Assembly: GCF_004208635.1 (NCBI RefSeq)
Contig: NZ_CP035806.1
Span: 1,550,001 to 1,614,000 of the forward strand
DNA length: 64,000 bases
DNA from: Leucobacter triazinivorans
GTDB taxonomy: Bacteria > Actinomycetota > Actinomycetes > Actinomycetales > Microbacteriaceae
Direction of reading: 5' to 3'
Program-made: the position numbers and the translations under genes
In this document: in pieces, positions 15,435-24,667 of the stretch
Numbering within the stretch: position 1 is the first letter of the stretch
Layout of the letters: the number at the start of each line of letters is the position of its first letter
Notes under the pieces: generated by a model
What the model was told of the DNA's origin: nothing
Database searches by the model: none
What the model saw: only the letters and a program-made list of their open reading frames with translations

Positions 15435-16766
15435 ATGAAGAGGAAGTTCACCGGCCTCGCTGCTGCGGCCGCGGCCTCGGCACTGCTGTTCGCCGGCTGT
15501 GCGCAGAGCACCCCCTCCGAAGACGGAGGCGGGGGCGATGCGGGCGAATCCATCACGCTCTGGCTGATCGGCGGCGACACCCCCGACGAGCTGCGCGACT
15601 ACCTCACGACCGAGTTCGCCGAGCAGACCGGGGCCACTCTCGAGATCGAGGAGCAGACCTGGGGCGACATCATCACGAACCTCACGACGAAGCTCCCCGA
15701 TCCGAACAACACACCGGACGTCACGGAGATCGGCAACACCCAGTCGCCGACCTTCACGAACGCGGGCGCCTTCCTCGACATCAGCGACATGTACGAGGAG
15801 CTGGGCGGCGACCAGCTGCTGCAGTCGTTCGTCGACGTCGGTGCGGTCGACGGGGCGAACTACACCCTCCCCTACTACTTCGGCTCGCGCTACGTCTTCG
15901 CGCGCAGCGACGTGTTTGCCGAAGCGGGCGTGGAGCAGCCGCAGACCCTCGACGAGTTCAACGCGGCCGTGCAGAAGATCGCCCAGGAGAACCCGCGCGG
16001 CATCGAGAACTTCTCGGGCTTCTGGCTGGGCGGTCAGGACTGGCGCAACGGCATCTCCTGGATCTTCGCGAACGGCGGCGACATCGCTCAGTACCGCGAC
16101 GGCGAGTGGGTCGCCACGCTCGACTCCCCCGAGTCGCTCACGGGTCTGCAGCAGCTGCAGGATCTCTACCGCAACGCGTCGATGGCCCCGAACGACGCCA
16201 AGGACGAGTCGATCTGGACGTACATCAACGACTCCGATACCCGGGACGACGCCGAGACCACGCTCGGCGCGGCGAGCATCCTCGCGCCGGGCTGGGCGCA
16301 CTGGTCGATCGGGGATCTGGTCGAGGGCGAGGACGGCGAGCCCGTGCGCGAGTGGAACGACGACACCTTCGCGGCCTATCCCCTGCCCGGCAACGACGGG
16401 GAGCCGGCTCCGGTCTTCGCGGGCGGGTCGAACATCGGCATTTCGGCGCAGACCCAGCACCCCGAGCTCTCCAAGGAGCTGATGCGCATCATCTTCTCCG
16501 AGGAGTACCAGACGCTGCTCGGCGAGAACGGGCTCGGCCCGGCGAACTCCGAGTACACGTCATCGCTCGGCGACGATCAGTTCGCCACCGCGCTGATCGA
16601 CTCGGCCTCCAATTCGAAGCTCACCCCGGCCGCACCCGGCTGGGCGGCGATCGAGGCCAAGAACGTCATGGAGGAGTTCTTCGCGCAGATCCGCGACGCC
16701 GAGGATCTCGAACAGCTGGCGAAGGACACGAACGCCGAGCTCGACGCCCTGCTCAACCAGCAATAG
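15435..16766 (+). CDS. Sugar ABC substrate-binding lipoprotein (SBP family 1)
   Basis: A 443-residue extracellular binding protein with a lipoprotein signal: MKRK, an Ala-rich hydrophobic stretch, then FAGC with Cys near residue 21. The body starts with ESITLWLIGGDTP and has the CUT1-type layout. AAAGGAAG lies upstream of the ATG. Genomic context (ROK repressor, two permeases, hexosaminidase, GlcNAc-type kinase) suggests that it binds N-acetylglucosamine, chitobiose or a muropeptide-derived sugar, in the manner of DasA or NgcE. Specificity is inferred only from neighbours. Confidence 0.92.
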   Translation: MKRKFTGLAAAAAASALLFAGCAQSTPSEDGGGGDAGESITLWLIGGDTPDELRDYLTTEFAEQTGATLEIEEQTWGDIITNLTTKLPDPNNTPDVTEIGNTQSPTFTNAGAFLDISDMYEELGGDQLLQSFVDVGAVDGANYTLPYYFGSRYVFARSDVFAEAGVEQPQTLDEFNAAVQKIAQENPRGIENFSGFWLGGQDWRNGISWIFANGGDIAQYRDGEWVATLDSPESLTGLQQLQDLYRNASMAPNDAKDESIWTYINDSDTRDDAETTLGAASILAPGWAHWSIGDLVEGEDGEPVREWNDDTFAAYPLPGNDGEPAPVFAGGSNIGISAQTQHPELSKELMRIIFSEEYQTLLGENGLGPANSEYTSSLGDDQFATALIDSASNSKLTPAAPGWAAIEAKNVMEEFFAQIRDAEDLEQLAKDTNAELDALLNQQ

Positions 16767-16776
16767 TCCCGCCGCT

Positions 16777-16864
16777 CCGCCGGTTGAGCAAGCGGAGCGA
16801 GTCGAAACCCGCAGGTGCAGTCGGGTTTCGACTCCGCGGCTCCGCCGCTCCGCTCAACCGGCGG
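16777..16864. repeat. Two-stem palindrome between binding-protein and permease genes
   Basis: The outer stem is a perfect 13-bp inverted repeat (16777-16789 and 16852-16864, CCGCCGGTTGAGC with its complement). An inner perfect 13-bp stem (16799-16811 and 16822-16834, GAGTCGAAACCCG) lies within it. It follows the binding-protein stop by ten bases. Palindromes of this GGGTTTCGACTC/GCTCAACCGG type are, to my knowledge, dispersed in related genomes. Likely effect: partial termination or mRNA protection favouring the binding protein. Confidence 0.9.
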
Positions 16865-16928
16865 CACCACCCGCGGCTCCGGGATCCCGCCCCCGCCCCA
16901 CCGCAGCACCCCAGCAGAAAGGCTCCCG

Positions 16929-17912
16929 ATGAGCACCGCCCCCGCCGCGCCGCCGGCACCGCCGCTGCCGACGGCGCCGGCCCCCGCGGCCCCGCTCGCA
17001 CAGCCGCCGCACCCCCGGCGACGGCGACGGCTGCGCATCACCCCCTACGCGCTCCTGCTGCCGGCGACGCTCATCGTGCTGCTGGCGCTCGGATATCCGA
17101 TCGTCTGGCAGCTCGTCACCTCGATGCAGCACTTCGGTCTCGCGCAGCAGTTCGGCCAGCCGCCGGAGTGGATCTGGTTCGAGAACTACATCGAGCTGTT
17201 CGGATCCAGTACCACGTGGCTGGTGGTCGCCCGTTCCGTGGCGTTCTGCCTCGTCACCGCAGCGGTGACGATGGTGGTGGGCGTCGGTTTCGCACTGCTC
17301 ATGCAGGCGGTCGGGGCCGCGATCCGCGTGATCCTCCAGATCTCGCTGCTGCTCGCCTGGGCCACCCCGGTGGTCGCCGCGATGACCATCTGGAACTGGA
17401 TGTTCGATTGGAATCGCGGCCTCGTGAACTGGACTCTCTCGGGCCTCGGTCTCCCCTTCGGCGGCTTCAACTGGCTGCAGCACCCGCTGACCTTCTTCTT
17501 CGTCGCCCTCGTGATCGTCGTCTGGATGAGCGTTCCCTTCGTCGCGTTCTCGGTCTACGCCGGGCTCACGCAGGTGCCGGGCGAGGTGCTCGAGGCGGCG
17601 CAGATGGACGGAGCGGGCCCGTGGCAGCGCTTCCGGCTGATCATCCTGCCGATCGTCAAGCCCGTGCTCGGGATCGTGATGCTGCTGCAGATCATCTGGG
17701 ATCTGCGCGTCTTCACCCAGATCAAGCTGCTGCAGGATCGCGGCTCCATCGCCAGCCAGACCGATGTGCTCGGCACCTACATCTACCAGCTCGGCGTCGG
17801 CTCGAGTGATTTCGCGATGGCGAGTGCGATGTCGATATTCGTGCTGCTGCTCACGATCGCGCTGAGCTGGGCCTACGTGCGCAACCTGCTGAAGGAGGAT
17901 GAACAGCGATGA
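16929..17912 (+). CDS. Sugar ABC importer permease 1 (CUT1, MalF type)
   Basis: A 327-residue permease with six predicted membrane spans after a Pro/Ala-rich cytoplasmic N-terminus (residues 1-35). The EAA loop is EVLEAAQMDGAGPWQRFRLIILP near residues 220-242. ATG at 16929 is preceded by AAAGG. Its last codons overlap the start of the next permease by ATGA, giving translational coupling. The ATPase is probably supplied by the shared gene at 12704. Confidence 0.93.
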   Translation: MSTAPAAPPAPPLPTAPAPAAPLAQPPHPRRRRRLRITPYALLLPATLIVLLALGYPIVWQLVTSMQHFGLAQQFGQPPEWIWFENYIELFGSSTTWLVVARSVAFCLVTAAVTMVVGVGFALLMQAVGAAIRVILQISLLLAWATPVVAAMTIWNWMFDWNRGLVNWTLSGLGLPFGGFNWLQHPLTFFFVALVIVVWMSVPFVAFSVYAGLTQVPGEVLEAAQMDGAGPWQRFRLIILPIVKPVLGIVMLLQIIWDLRVFTQIKLLQDRGSIASQTDVLGTYIYQLGVGSSDFAMASAMSIFVLLLTIALSWAYVRNLLKEDEQR

Positions 17913-18808
17913 GCCGTTCGGACACTGCGAGCACGACCGCTCCCCTCTCCCTGGTGCGCCAACGCGGGCGCGCGCGGCCCGGGCGCGCAACGCGATCACT
18001 GCTCGGCGCGCTCGGCGTCGTGCTCGCCCTGGTCTGGGTGTTCCCGGTCTACTGGATGGTGAACTCCTCCCTGCTGCCGACGGTGGTGCTCGAGCGCCGC
18101 ACGCCGACGCTGCTGCCGTTCGGCGGCTCGTTCGCGAACTTCGAGGCGGTGTTCTCCGACGGCAGCTTCCTGCGCGCCCTCGGAATGAGCCTGAGCATCG
18201 CGCTCATCACGGTGCTCGTGTGCATCGTGTTCGCGTTCTTCGCCGCGCTCGCGCTCAGCCGCTTCCGCTTCAGAGGGCGCCGCAGCTTCGTGCTGGCGGT
18301 GCTCTTCATCCAGATGCTGCCCGCCGAGGGCATGTTCATCGCGCAGTACAAGCTCATGGGGTCGATCGGGCTGCTGAACACCGTCGTCGGAGTGAGCATC
18401 GTCTACATCGCCGCCGTCGTGCCCTTCACGATCTGGATGCTGCGCGGCTTCGTCGCCGGCGTGCCCGCCGACCTGGAGGAGGCCGCCATGGTCGACGGAC
18501 TCAGCCGCACCCAGGCCTTCATGCGCATCACGTTCCCGCTGCTCGCCCCGGGGCTCATCGCGAGCGGGGTCTACGCCTTCCTGCAGGCGTGGAACGAGTT
18601 CACCGTGGCCCTCGTGCTGCTCGACGCCGACGGTCAGACGCTGCCGCTGTGGCTGCGCGGGTTCATCCAGCAGTCGGCGAACCGCGCGATCGACTGGGGC
18701 CAGGTGATGGCGGCGTCGACGCTGGTGGCGATCCCCGTGATCGTGTTCTTCGTGTTCGTGCAGGGACGCATGACGAGCGGCATGGTGAGCGGAGCGGTGA
18801 AGGGATGA
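17909..18808 (+). CDS. Sugar ABC importer permease 2 (CUT1, MalG type)
   Basis: A 299-residue permease with six spans and the EAA motif DLEEAAMVDGLSRTQAFMRI near residues 190-209. It overlaps both neighbours by four bases (ATGA at 17909 and at 18805), so the transporter and hydrolase genes form a tightly coupled operon. It pairs with the 16929 permease to form the channel for the 15435 binding protein. Confidence 0.93.
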   Translation: MSRSDTASTTAPLSLVRQRGRARPGRATRSLLGALGVVLALVWVFPVYWMVNSSLLPTVVLERRTPTLLPFGGSFANFEAVFSDGSFLRALGMSLSIALITVLVCIVFAFFAALALSRFRFRGRRSFVLAVLFIQMLPAEGMFIAQYKLMGSIGLLNTVVGVSIVYIAAVVPFTIWMLRGFVAGVPADLEEAAMVDGLSRTQAFMRITFPLLAPGLIASGVYAFLQAWNEFTVALVLLDADGQTLPLWLRGFIQQSANRAIDWGQVMAASTLVAIPVIVFFVFVQGRMTSGMVSGAVKG

Positions 18809-20424
18809 GCGCACGCGATCTGGCGCGCGATGCGCGCGCGACGCTCATGCCGGGCTTCGTCGGCTGCAGCGCGCCCGGCTGGCTGCTCGAAGCGCTGCGC
18901 GACGGCCTGCTGGCGGTCTGCGTGTACGGCGGCAACGTGCGGGATCGTGCGCAGTTGGCGCGGCTCGGCTCCGAGCTGCGCGCAGCGGCGCCGCACGCGC
19001 TCGTGGCGATCGATGAGGAGGGCGGCGAGGTCACCCGGCTGCACTACCTCGAGGGCGCCCCGTACCCCGGGGCCGCAGTGCTGGGCCGGATCGACGATCC
19101 CGCGTACACGGAGGAGATCGGAGCCCGCGTGGGGCGCGACATCCTGGCCTGCGGCTTCGACCTCGCGCTGGCTCCCGACGCCGACGTCAACAGCGATCCG
19201 CGCAATCCCGTGATCGGCACCCGCAGCTTCGGCGCCGATCCCGAGCTCGCCGCGCGGCACGTCGCCGCGTGGGTGCGCGGGCTGCAGGGCACCGGGGCCA
19301 TCGCGTGCCCCAAGCACTTTCCCGGGCACGGAGCCACGACACAGGATTCGCACCTCGCGCTGCCGGTGGTCGACGCCTCGCCCGAGCTGCTCGCGCGCCG
19401 CGACCTGCCGCCGTTCCGCGCCGCCGTGCGCGCCGGGGCGCACGCGGTGATGACCTCGCACATCCTGCTGCCGCAGGTCGATGCGACCGGGCCGGCCACC
19501 TTCAGCCGCCCCCTCCTGCAGGGCATGCTGCGCGAGCAGCTCGGCTTCGACGGGGCGATCGTCTCCGACGCGCTCGACATGCGCGGCGCGTGCGACCGGA
19601 TCGGCATCCCCGAGGCCGCGGTGCGCGCGCTCGCGGCCGGTTGCGATCTGCTGTGCCTCGGCACCGATACCGCTCCCGAGCTCCTGCGCGACATCGAGGA
19701 GCATGTGATCGCCGCGGTGCACGCGGGCCGGATCGCGGCGGATCGCGTGCACGAAGCGGCCGACCGCGTGCGCGCGCTCGCGTCGCGGAGCGGCCTGCAC
19801 GGATCGCGCCGCGACGCCGCAGCCGCCGCAGCCGCCGCAGCCGCCGCGGACACCACCGCGGACACCACCGCAGACACCGCCGCAGCCGCCCCGACCACGG
19901 GCGGCGCCGGCGCGACGCCGCGCACGGCGCCCGCAGCGCTCCCCTCGGCGGCCGAGGTGGCGCGCGTACTCGCCAGTTTCGACGGCGTCGACGCCGCGCG
20001 CGCCTGGCTGCGCGCCCACCCGCACGCGTGCGTGGTGCGCGTCGAGACGGGGAGCAACCTGGCCGTCGGCGCCGCGCCGTGGGGCCCGTTCGCCGCCGCC
20101 GCACGGCCGCTCGCGCACCAGCGCGCGGCGGCTGCCGCCTTCGCCCGTCGGCCCCAGCACACGGTGAACGAGCAGAGCGCCGTGCCCTGGCCCGTGCCGC
20201 CGGGTCGCGACGCCCTCGTGATCGGCAGGGATCTGCACCGGCACGAGTTCGCGCGCGACGGCATCGACGCGCTGCGGGGATCGGGCCGGGAGACGTTGAC
20301 GGTCGACATGGGCTGGCCGGGCGCCGGGCCGGAGACATCGCGCTATGCAGACCTCGCCAGCTACGGCTCCTCGGCGCTCGCCGGCGCCGCGCTGCTCGCC
20401 CTGATCGAGGAGGGACGCGGATGA
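18805..20424 (+). CDS. nagZ: GH3-family beta-N-acetylhexosaminidase (NagZ type)
   Basis: A 539-residue cytoplasmic glycoside hydrolase (no signal peptide). The NagZ signature KHFPGHGATTQDSH lies at residues 170-183 and the nucleophile Asp in IVSDALDM at about residue 255. It should release terminal GlcNAc from imported chitobiose or muropeptide sugars. The catalytic domain ends near 330. An Ala/Thr/Asp repeat linker (roughly 337-360) then joins a C-terminal domain of about 175 residues that is not in minimal NagZ and resembles the second domain of larger actinobacterial GH3 enzymes. Starts and ends with ATGA overlaps inside the operon. Confidence 0.88.
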   Translation: MSARDLARDARATLMPGFVGCSAPGWLLEALRDGLLAVCVYGGNVRDRAQLARLGSELRAAAPHALVAIDEEGGEVTRLHYLEGAPYPGAAVLGRIDDPAYTEEIGARVGRDILACGFDLALAPDADVNSDPRNPVIGTRSFGADPELAARHVAAWVRGLQGTGAIACPKHFPGHGATTQDSHLALPVVDASPELLARRDLPPFRAAVRAGAHAVMTSHILLPQVDATGPATFSRPLLQGMLREQLGFDGAIVSDALDMRGACDRIGIPEAAVRALAAGCDLLCLGTDTAPELLRDIEEHVIAAVHAGRIAADRVHEAADRVRALASRSGLHGSRRDAAAAAAAAAAADTTADTTADTAAAAPTTGGAGATPRTAPAALPSAAEVARVLASFDGVDAARAWLRAHPHACVVRVETGSNLAVGAAPWGPFAAAARPLAHQRAAAAAFARRPQHTVNEQSAVPWPVPPGRDALVIGRDLHRHEFARDGIDALRGSGRETLTVDMGWPGAGPETSRYADLASYGSSALAGAALLALIEEGRG

Positions 20425-21401
20425 GCCTCCCGTTGCACATCGGCATGGACATCGGCGGCTCCAAGACCGAGGCCGTCGCCCTCGACGACACGGGCGCCAT
20501 CGTGGCGAGCACCCGCCTGCCCTCGGCGCAGGGGCCCGCGGGCGTGCTGCGCACCGCCGAGCAGGTCGTCGAGGATCTGGCCCGCCGCACCGATCGCGGA
20601 GTCGACGAGTTCGTCTCGGTGGGCGTCGGCATCCCGGGGCAGGTCGACCGGGATCGCGGCGAGGTGCGCGGCGCATACAACCTCGGGATCGATCTGCTCC
20701 CCCTGCGCGAGCGGCTGCGCGAGCGCACCGGCCTGCCCGTCGGCATCGAGAACGACGTGACGGCCGCGGCGGTGGGCGCCGCGCATCTCATGGGCCTCTC
20801 GGGCACCGTCGCCTACCTGAACCTGGGAACCGGCCTCGCCGCCGGGTACGTGGTCGATGGGCGCCCGCTGCGCGGCGCGCACGGGGTCGCCGGGGAGATC
20901 GGTCATCTGCCCGTGGATCCGCTCGCGCGGCCCTGCCCGTGCGGGCAGCTGGGCTGCCTCGAGACCGTGGCCAGCGGATCGGCCCTGCGGTCCTCCTGGC
21001 CGGCGGGCGGCGCGCACCCGGGGCACACGCTTCTCGCGGCCGTCGACTCCGGAGACGAGGAGGCCCGCGCGGCGTTCGACCATCTGGTGCGAGGCGCCGC
21101 GGCCAGCGTGCGCCTCCTCGTGCTCGCCCTCGATCCCGACACGGTGGTGATCGGGGGCGGTCTGCGCCTGCTCGGCCCGCGCCTCTTCGACGGGCTGCGC
21201 GCCACGCTCGACCGCTGGTCGACGGATTCGCCGTTTCTGGCCCGGCTCGAGCTGAGCCCCCGCGTGCAGGTGCTGCCCGAGGACTCGAGCGCCGCCGCGG
21301 TGGGCGCCGCGTTGGCGGTCGCGGGCGACGACCCCGCGGGGGCGTTCGGTGCGTCGAGCGGGGTCGGCAGGTCGGCGAAGCGCCCAGCCTGCCGCGCATA
21401 A
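20421..21401 (+). CDS. ROK-family sugar kinase, probable N-acetylglucosamine kinase
   Basis: A 326-residue ROK kinase: nucleotide-binding DIGGSK at residues 10-15, catalytic Asp in GIENDVTAAA (about residue 112), and the zinc motif CPCGQLGCLE at 172-181. It is the last gene of the transporter/GH3 operon and overlaps it by ATGA. GlcNAc released by the GH3 enzyme would be phosphorylated here and passed to NagA (61877) and NagB (11574). Glucokinase activity cannot be excluded from sequence. The final 30 residues are Gly/Ser/Arg-rich and do not look conserved. Confidence 0.88.
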   Translation: MSLPLHIGMDIGGSKTEAVALDDTGAIVASTRLPSAQGPAGVLRTAEQVVEDLARRTDRGVDEFVSVGVGIPGQVDRDRGEVRGAYNLGIDLLPLRERLRERTGLPVGIENDVTAAAVGAAHLMGLSGTVAYLNLGTGLAAGYVVDGRPLRGAHGVAGEIGHLPVDPLARPCPCGQLGCLETVASGSALRSSWPAGGAHPGHTLLAAVDSGDEEARAAFDHLVRGAAASVRLLVLALDPDTVVIGGGLRLLGPRLFDGLRATLDRWSTDSPFLARLELSPRVQVLPEDSSAAAVGAALAVAGDDPAGAFGASSGVGRSAKRPACRA

Positions 21402-21408
21402 GAGGTGC

Positions 21409-21461
21409 CGCAGCCTGCCGCGGGGACGGGATCCGGGGAGATCCGGGGACGGCAGGCTGCG
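21409..21461 (+). terminator. Terminator hairpin after the amino-sugar operon
   Basis: Positions 21409-21420 (CGCAGCCTGCCG) and 21450-21461 form a perfect 12-bp stem eight bases after the kinase stop. A direct repeat CAGCCTGCCGCG also occurs at about 21395 and 21411. Confidence 0.7.
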
Positions 21462-21591
21462 CACCGGTTTCGGGAATGCCCCCAGCGTAGGCGGCGCGGA
21501 TCCCGCACCGACACGTTTTACGCAACCTCTACTCAGTCCGTCCGGCCGCGCCCGCTGCTCCCCGCGCGCGTCCCTGCGCCCAGACGTTCCT

Positions 21592-21625
21592 TTGCCCGCC
21601 CGCCTTCAGGCGCTAGCCTGGTGAC
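21592..21625 (+). promoter_or_regulatory. Probable leaderless promoter of the GNAT gene
   Basis: TTGCCC (21592-21597), a 16-bp spacer, then TAGCCT (21614-21619). The ATG follows six bases after the -10 element, and there is no ribosome-binding site. Confidence 0.55.
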
Positions 21626-22078
21626 ATGAGCGCTCTGAGACTCGAAGAACTTTCCGCCGCCACCATCGTCGCCGTGAACGCACTCGGCCTGAAGCCCGGC
21701 CAGGAGCAGTTCATCACCCCGGTCTCCTACGCCGCCGCCGCGGCCGTGATCCGGCCCCACACCGCCTGGCAGCGCGTCGTGCTCGACGACGACCGCGTGA
21801 TCGGCTTCATCCACGGCAACTTCGACCCCGAGGCGCCGCAGGAGGAGTTCCGCGCGGCCCTGTGGCGCATCAACGTCGACGCCGACGCGCAGGGCAAGGG
21901 CGTCGGCACGTTCGCCGTGAACGCCCTCATCGAGGAGGCGCGCCAGCGCGGCGTGGGCCGCCTCACCGTGCTCTGGGAGCGCGGCGAGGAGGGGCCGGAG
22001 GAGTTCTTCCTCCACATCGGCTTCACACCGATCGGCGAGTCGCCGTACGGTGAGGTCATCGGCGCGATCGACCTCTGA
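21626..22078 (+). CDS. GNAT-family N-acetyltransferase
   Basis: A 150-residue acetyltransferase. The acetyl-CoA loop is seen in INVDADAQGKGVGTFAVNAL near residues 81-100, and the C-terminal HIGFTPIGE strand is typical of GNATs. Overall pattern resembles polyamine acetyltransferases such as BltD, but the acceptor is unknown. The transcript is probably leaderless. The next gene begins two bases after its stop, so the two are co-transcribed. Confidence 0.8.
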   Translation: MSALRLEELSAATIVAVNALGLKPGQEQFITPVSYAAAAAVIRPHTAWQRVVLDDDRVIGFIHGNFDPEAPQEEFRAALWRINVDADAQGKGVGTFAVNALIEEARQRGVGRLTVLWERGEEGPEEFFLHIGFTPIGESPYGEVIGAIDL

Positions 22079-22080
22079 GA

Positions 22081-23004
22081 TTGGCCCGGCCGCTCAGCCC
22101 CGGGGCGAGCGGTCTCCTCGCCTCCGTCGGATCGTCGCTCGCCTTCGGAGGCGTCTACTTCATCACGCCCATGCTGGCCCCCGCCTCGGCGGAGTCGATC
22201 TGGGCGATCCGCAACCTCATCACCCTCCCGATCATCGCCCTCGCCCTGATCGCGATGCGCCAGTGGTTCGCAGTCGCCGAGATCGCCCGACGCGTGCGGC
22301 GCAGGCCGCTCCTGCTGCTCGGCATTCTGGTCTGCGGGGTGCTGGTCGCGGCGCAGCTGTGGGTGTTCAGCTGGGCGCCGCTGCACGGCCGGGGGCTGCA
22401 GGTCGCTCTCGGGTACTTCCTGCTGCCTCTCGTGCTGGTGGTCGTGGGGCGGCTCCTCTATCGGGATCGCCTGGTCTGGTGGCAGTGGCTGGCCGCTGGG
22501 ATCGCCGCGCTCGGAGTGGTCTTCGAGCTCGTGCGCGTGGGCGGAGTCTCGTGGGAGACGCTGCTGGTGGCGCTGGGATACCCGGCCTACTTCGTGCTGC
22601 GGCGAGCGCTCGGCACCGGGCATCTCGGCGGCATGCTCTGGGAGTTCCTGGTGCTCGTACCGGTCGCGGTCGCGCTGCTCGTGTTCGAGCTCGGATCCGG
22701 ATCGGCGCTGACGGCCAACCCTGCGCTGTGGTGGCTGGGCCCCGTCTTCGCGCTGTGGTCCGGCGTCGCTCTGGTCCTCTATCTGGCGGCCTCGCGGCTG
22801 CTCACGATGAGCCTGTTCGGGTTGCTGAGCTATCTCGAGCCCGCGCTGCTGATGGTCGCCTCGCTGATCAACGGCGAGCGCATCGGCACGGAGGAGCTCG
22901 TCATCTACGGTGCGATCTGGGTGGCGGTGCTCGTGCTGGTGGCCGGCGGGGTCGCCGGACTGCTGCGGGATCGCCGGTCCGGAGCTGCCCGCGATCCCGT
23001 GTAA
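22081..23004 (+). CDS. rarD: EamA/RarD-type membrane transporter
   Basis: A 307-residue protein with about ten hydrophobic spans in two EamA halves. RarD-like features are the SSLAFGGVYFITPMLAP opening, the QLWVFSWAPLHGRGLQVALG loop, and the GLLSYLEPALLMVASL segment in the second half. RarD proteins are drug/metabolite-type exporters whose physiological substrates are poorly known. The start appears to be TTG at 22081, two bases after the GNAT stop, so translation probably depends on coupling. Confidence 0.8.
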   Translation: MARPLSPGASGLLASVGSSLAFGGVYFITPMLAPASAESIWAIRNLITLPIIALALIAMRQWFAVAEIARRVRRRPLLLLGILVCGVLVAAQLWVFSWAPLHGRGLQVALGYFLLPLVLVVVGRLLYRDRLVWWQWLAAGIAALGVVFELVRVGGVSWETLLVALGYPAYFVLRRALGTGHLGGMLWEFLVLVPVAVALLVFELGSGSALTANPALWWLGPVFALWSGVALVLYLAASRLLTMSLFGLLSYLEPALLMVASLINGERIGTEELVIYGAIWVAVLVLVAGGVAGLLRDRRSGAARDPV

Positions 23005-23013
23005 GGTGCTGCC

Positions 23014-23328
23014 ATGAGCGAAGCGACGGGGGCGGGCGGAGAGCAGCACGCGCACGGCTACATCGGCCACAAGGACGAGCTGCTGAAGCGGCTGCGGCGC
23101 GCCGAGGGCCAGGTGCGCGGCGTGCATCGCATGGTCGAGAACGACGAGTACTGCATCGACATCCTCACCCAGGTCTCCGCGGCGACGAAGGCGCTGGAGC
23201 GTGTGGCGCTCGCGCTGCTCGACGATCACCTGCGGCACTGCGTGGCGTCGGCCGCGGCCGACGGCGGCGAGGTCGCTGCAGAGAAGCTGCACGAGGCGTC
23301 AGCGGCGATCGCCCGACTCGTGCGCTGA
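23014..23328 (+). CDS. CsoR-family metal-sensing repressor
   Basis: A 104-residue CsoR/RcnR-like protein of helical type (KDELLKRLRRAEGQVRGVHRM). The copper ligands of CsoR are conserved: Cys in DEYCIDIL near residue 49, and His and Cys in DDHLRHC near residues 74-78. That points to Cu(I) sensing. A TAAGGTG sequence six bases before the ATG could be a -10 element or a ribosome-binding site, and it overlaps the rarD stop. No copper ATPase or chaperone gene is nearby, so its targets lie elsewhere or it regulates the preceding transporter. Confidence 0.85.
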   Translation: MSEATGAGGEQHAHGYIGHKDELLKRLRRAEGQVRGVHRMVENDEYCIDILTQVSAATKALERVALALLDDHLRHCVASAAADGGEVAAEKLHEASAAIARLVR

Positions 23329-23407
23329 TCACCCGCGCCGGTCCCGAGCGAACGGGGCCCCGCGCCGCCTCCGCGGCACGCACGGCCGCCGCACCCCGCA
23401 CGGGCGG

Positions 23408-24667
23408 TTAGGTCTCGGGCGTCTCGGGCGTCTCGGGGGGCGCTTCCTGGCTCCCGTTCTGCGCTTGCTCCTCGGCTCGACGCGCCTCTTCCTCCGCGAT
23501 CCGGCGCGCTTCCTCGTCGGCGGCGATTCTCGCGTTCTCCTCCGCGATCCGGCGCGCTTCCTCCTCCGCCGCCCAGCGCGCCTCCTGCTCGGCGATCAGG
23601 CGAGCCTCCTCCTCCGCCTCCTCGATAAGCTTCTGCTCGTCGAGCACGGTCGCGGCGAACCCGGCGAAGGCCGCGAGACGCTCGAGCACGACGACGGTTC
23701 GAAGGGCGGGATCGGCCTCGATCCGCGTCTCGCCCGCACCATCGGCAGCGCCTGCCTCGTCGAGCACGAGGCTGCCGTCGCTCTGTCGCACGAACTCCTC
23801 CGCCTTCGCCGCGGCCTCTGCCTGTGCGGCTGCGGCGACCATGCGCGCACGCGCCTCGATCTGCTCGGACGTCTCTTCGGCGATCGCCTCGGCCCGCGCC
23901 GGCAGGCGTTCGCCCACGTCGGTCACGGTGTCGAATGCGCGCGCCGCGTGCGCACCGAGGGCGTCCAGTTCTTCGGTCAGCTCGGCATGCCGTTCTTCGA
24001 CCGACACGAGAGACTCGCGCACCTCTTCGAGCCGCTGCTTCGTCTCGGCGATGATCTCTCGGGTCACGACCTGCTCCGACGTCACCTCTTCAGGAAGGTC
24101 CGTCTCGATGCCTGCGAGCGCGCCCGCCACCGCCGGCGAGACGACGAACCAGGTGCTGGGCGCCGTCGCGGGATCCTCTTCGATCGCCTGCTCCACCGCG
24201 GCAACGTGCTGCGACTCCGCGTTCAGCGGCGTCTTCGGCAGCTGCCCGGCGAGCTGCGCCGCTGCCTCCTGCAGCAGGCCTGCGTCGTCTGCCCCGAAGA
24301 CCGCAGGGTCGGCTGCCAACGATTCGAGCCGCTCCACCAGCTGCCCGGCTTCCACCTGCTGCCGATTGAGCAGCACCTCCGACGACGCGACGCTCTCGTT
24401 CATCTCGGCGACGGCGGTCTGCAAGCCCGAGAGCTCGGCGATGGTGTCGTCGTAGCGATCGACGTCGAGCGCGTACGTGACCTGCGGCGCGGCGATCCCG
24501 GTGGCGATGAGCACGACTGCGATCACGCCGAAGAGCCACATGAGAAAACTCGAGGTCCGGAATCGGGAGCGCTTCTGCGGCGGCAGGAAGTCGGAGCGCG
24601 GAATCACCGCAGGGGAAACTGCGGGAACGGGCCGCTGCGCAGCGGGCGTGTCGGTGTCTTCAGTCAT
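23408..24667 (-). CDS. Single-span membrane protein with coiled coil and charged repeat tail, unknown function
   Basis: 419 residues. A 37-residue cytoplasmic N-terminus is followed by one membrane span (about residues 41-64, FLMWLFGVIAVVLIATGIAA), a mostly helical extracytoplasmic region with heptad-like Glu/Ala patterns (about 70-340), and a C-terminal tract of EEEARRIAEE-type repeats (about 350-400). It ends in an unstructured PPETPETPET tail. No enzyme motif was recognised. The long coiled coil suggests a structural or envelope-spanning role. It is transcribed away from the surface-polymer locus, sharing the 24668-24854 spacer with it, so a link to envelope assembly is possible. Confidence 0.75.
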   Translation of the reverse strand: MTEDTDTPAAQRPVPAVSPAVIPRSDFLPPQKRSRFRTSSFLMWLFGVIAVVLIATGIAAPQVTYALDVDRYDDTIAELSGLQTAVAEMNESVASSEVLLNRQQVEAGQLVERLESLAADPAVFGADDAGLLQEAAAQLAGQLPKTPLNAESQHVAAVEQAIEEDPATAPSTWFVVSPAVAGALAGIETDLPEEVTSEQVVTREIIAETKQRLEEVRESLVSVEERHAELTEELDALGAHAARAFDTVTDVGERLPARAEAIAEETSEQIEARARMVAAAAQAEAAAKAEEFVRQSDGSLVLDEAGAADGAGETRIEADPALRTVVVLERLAAFAGFAATVLDEQKLIEEAEEEARLIAEQEARWAAEEEARRIAEENARIAADEEARRIAEEEARRAEEQAQNGSQEAPPETPETPET

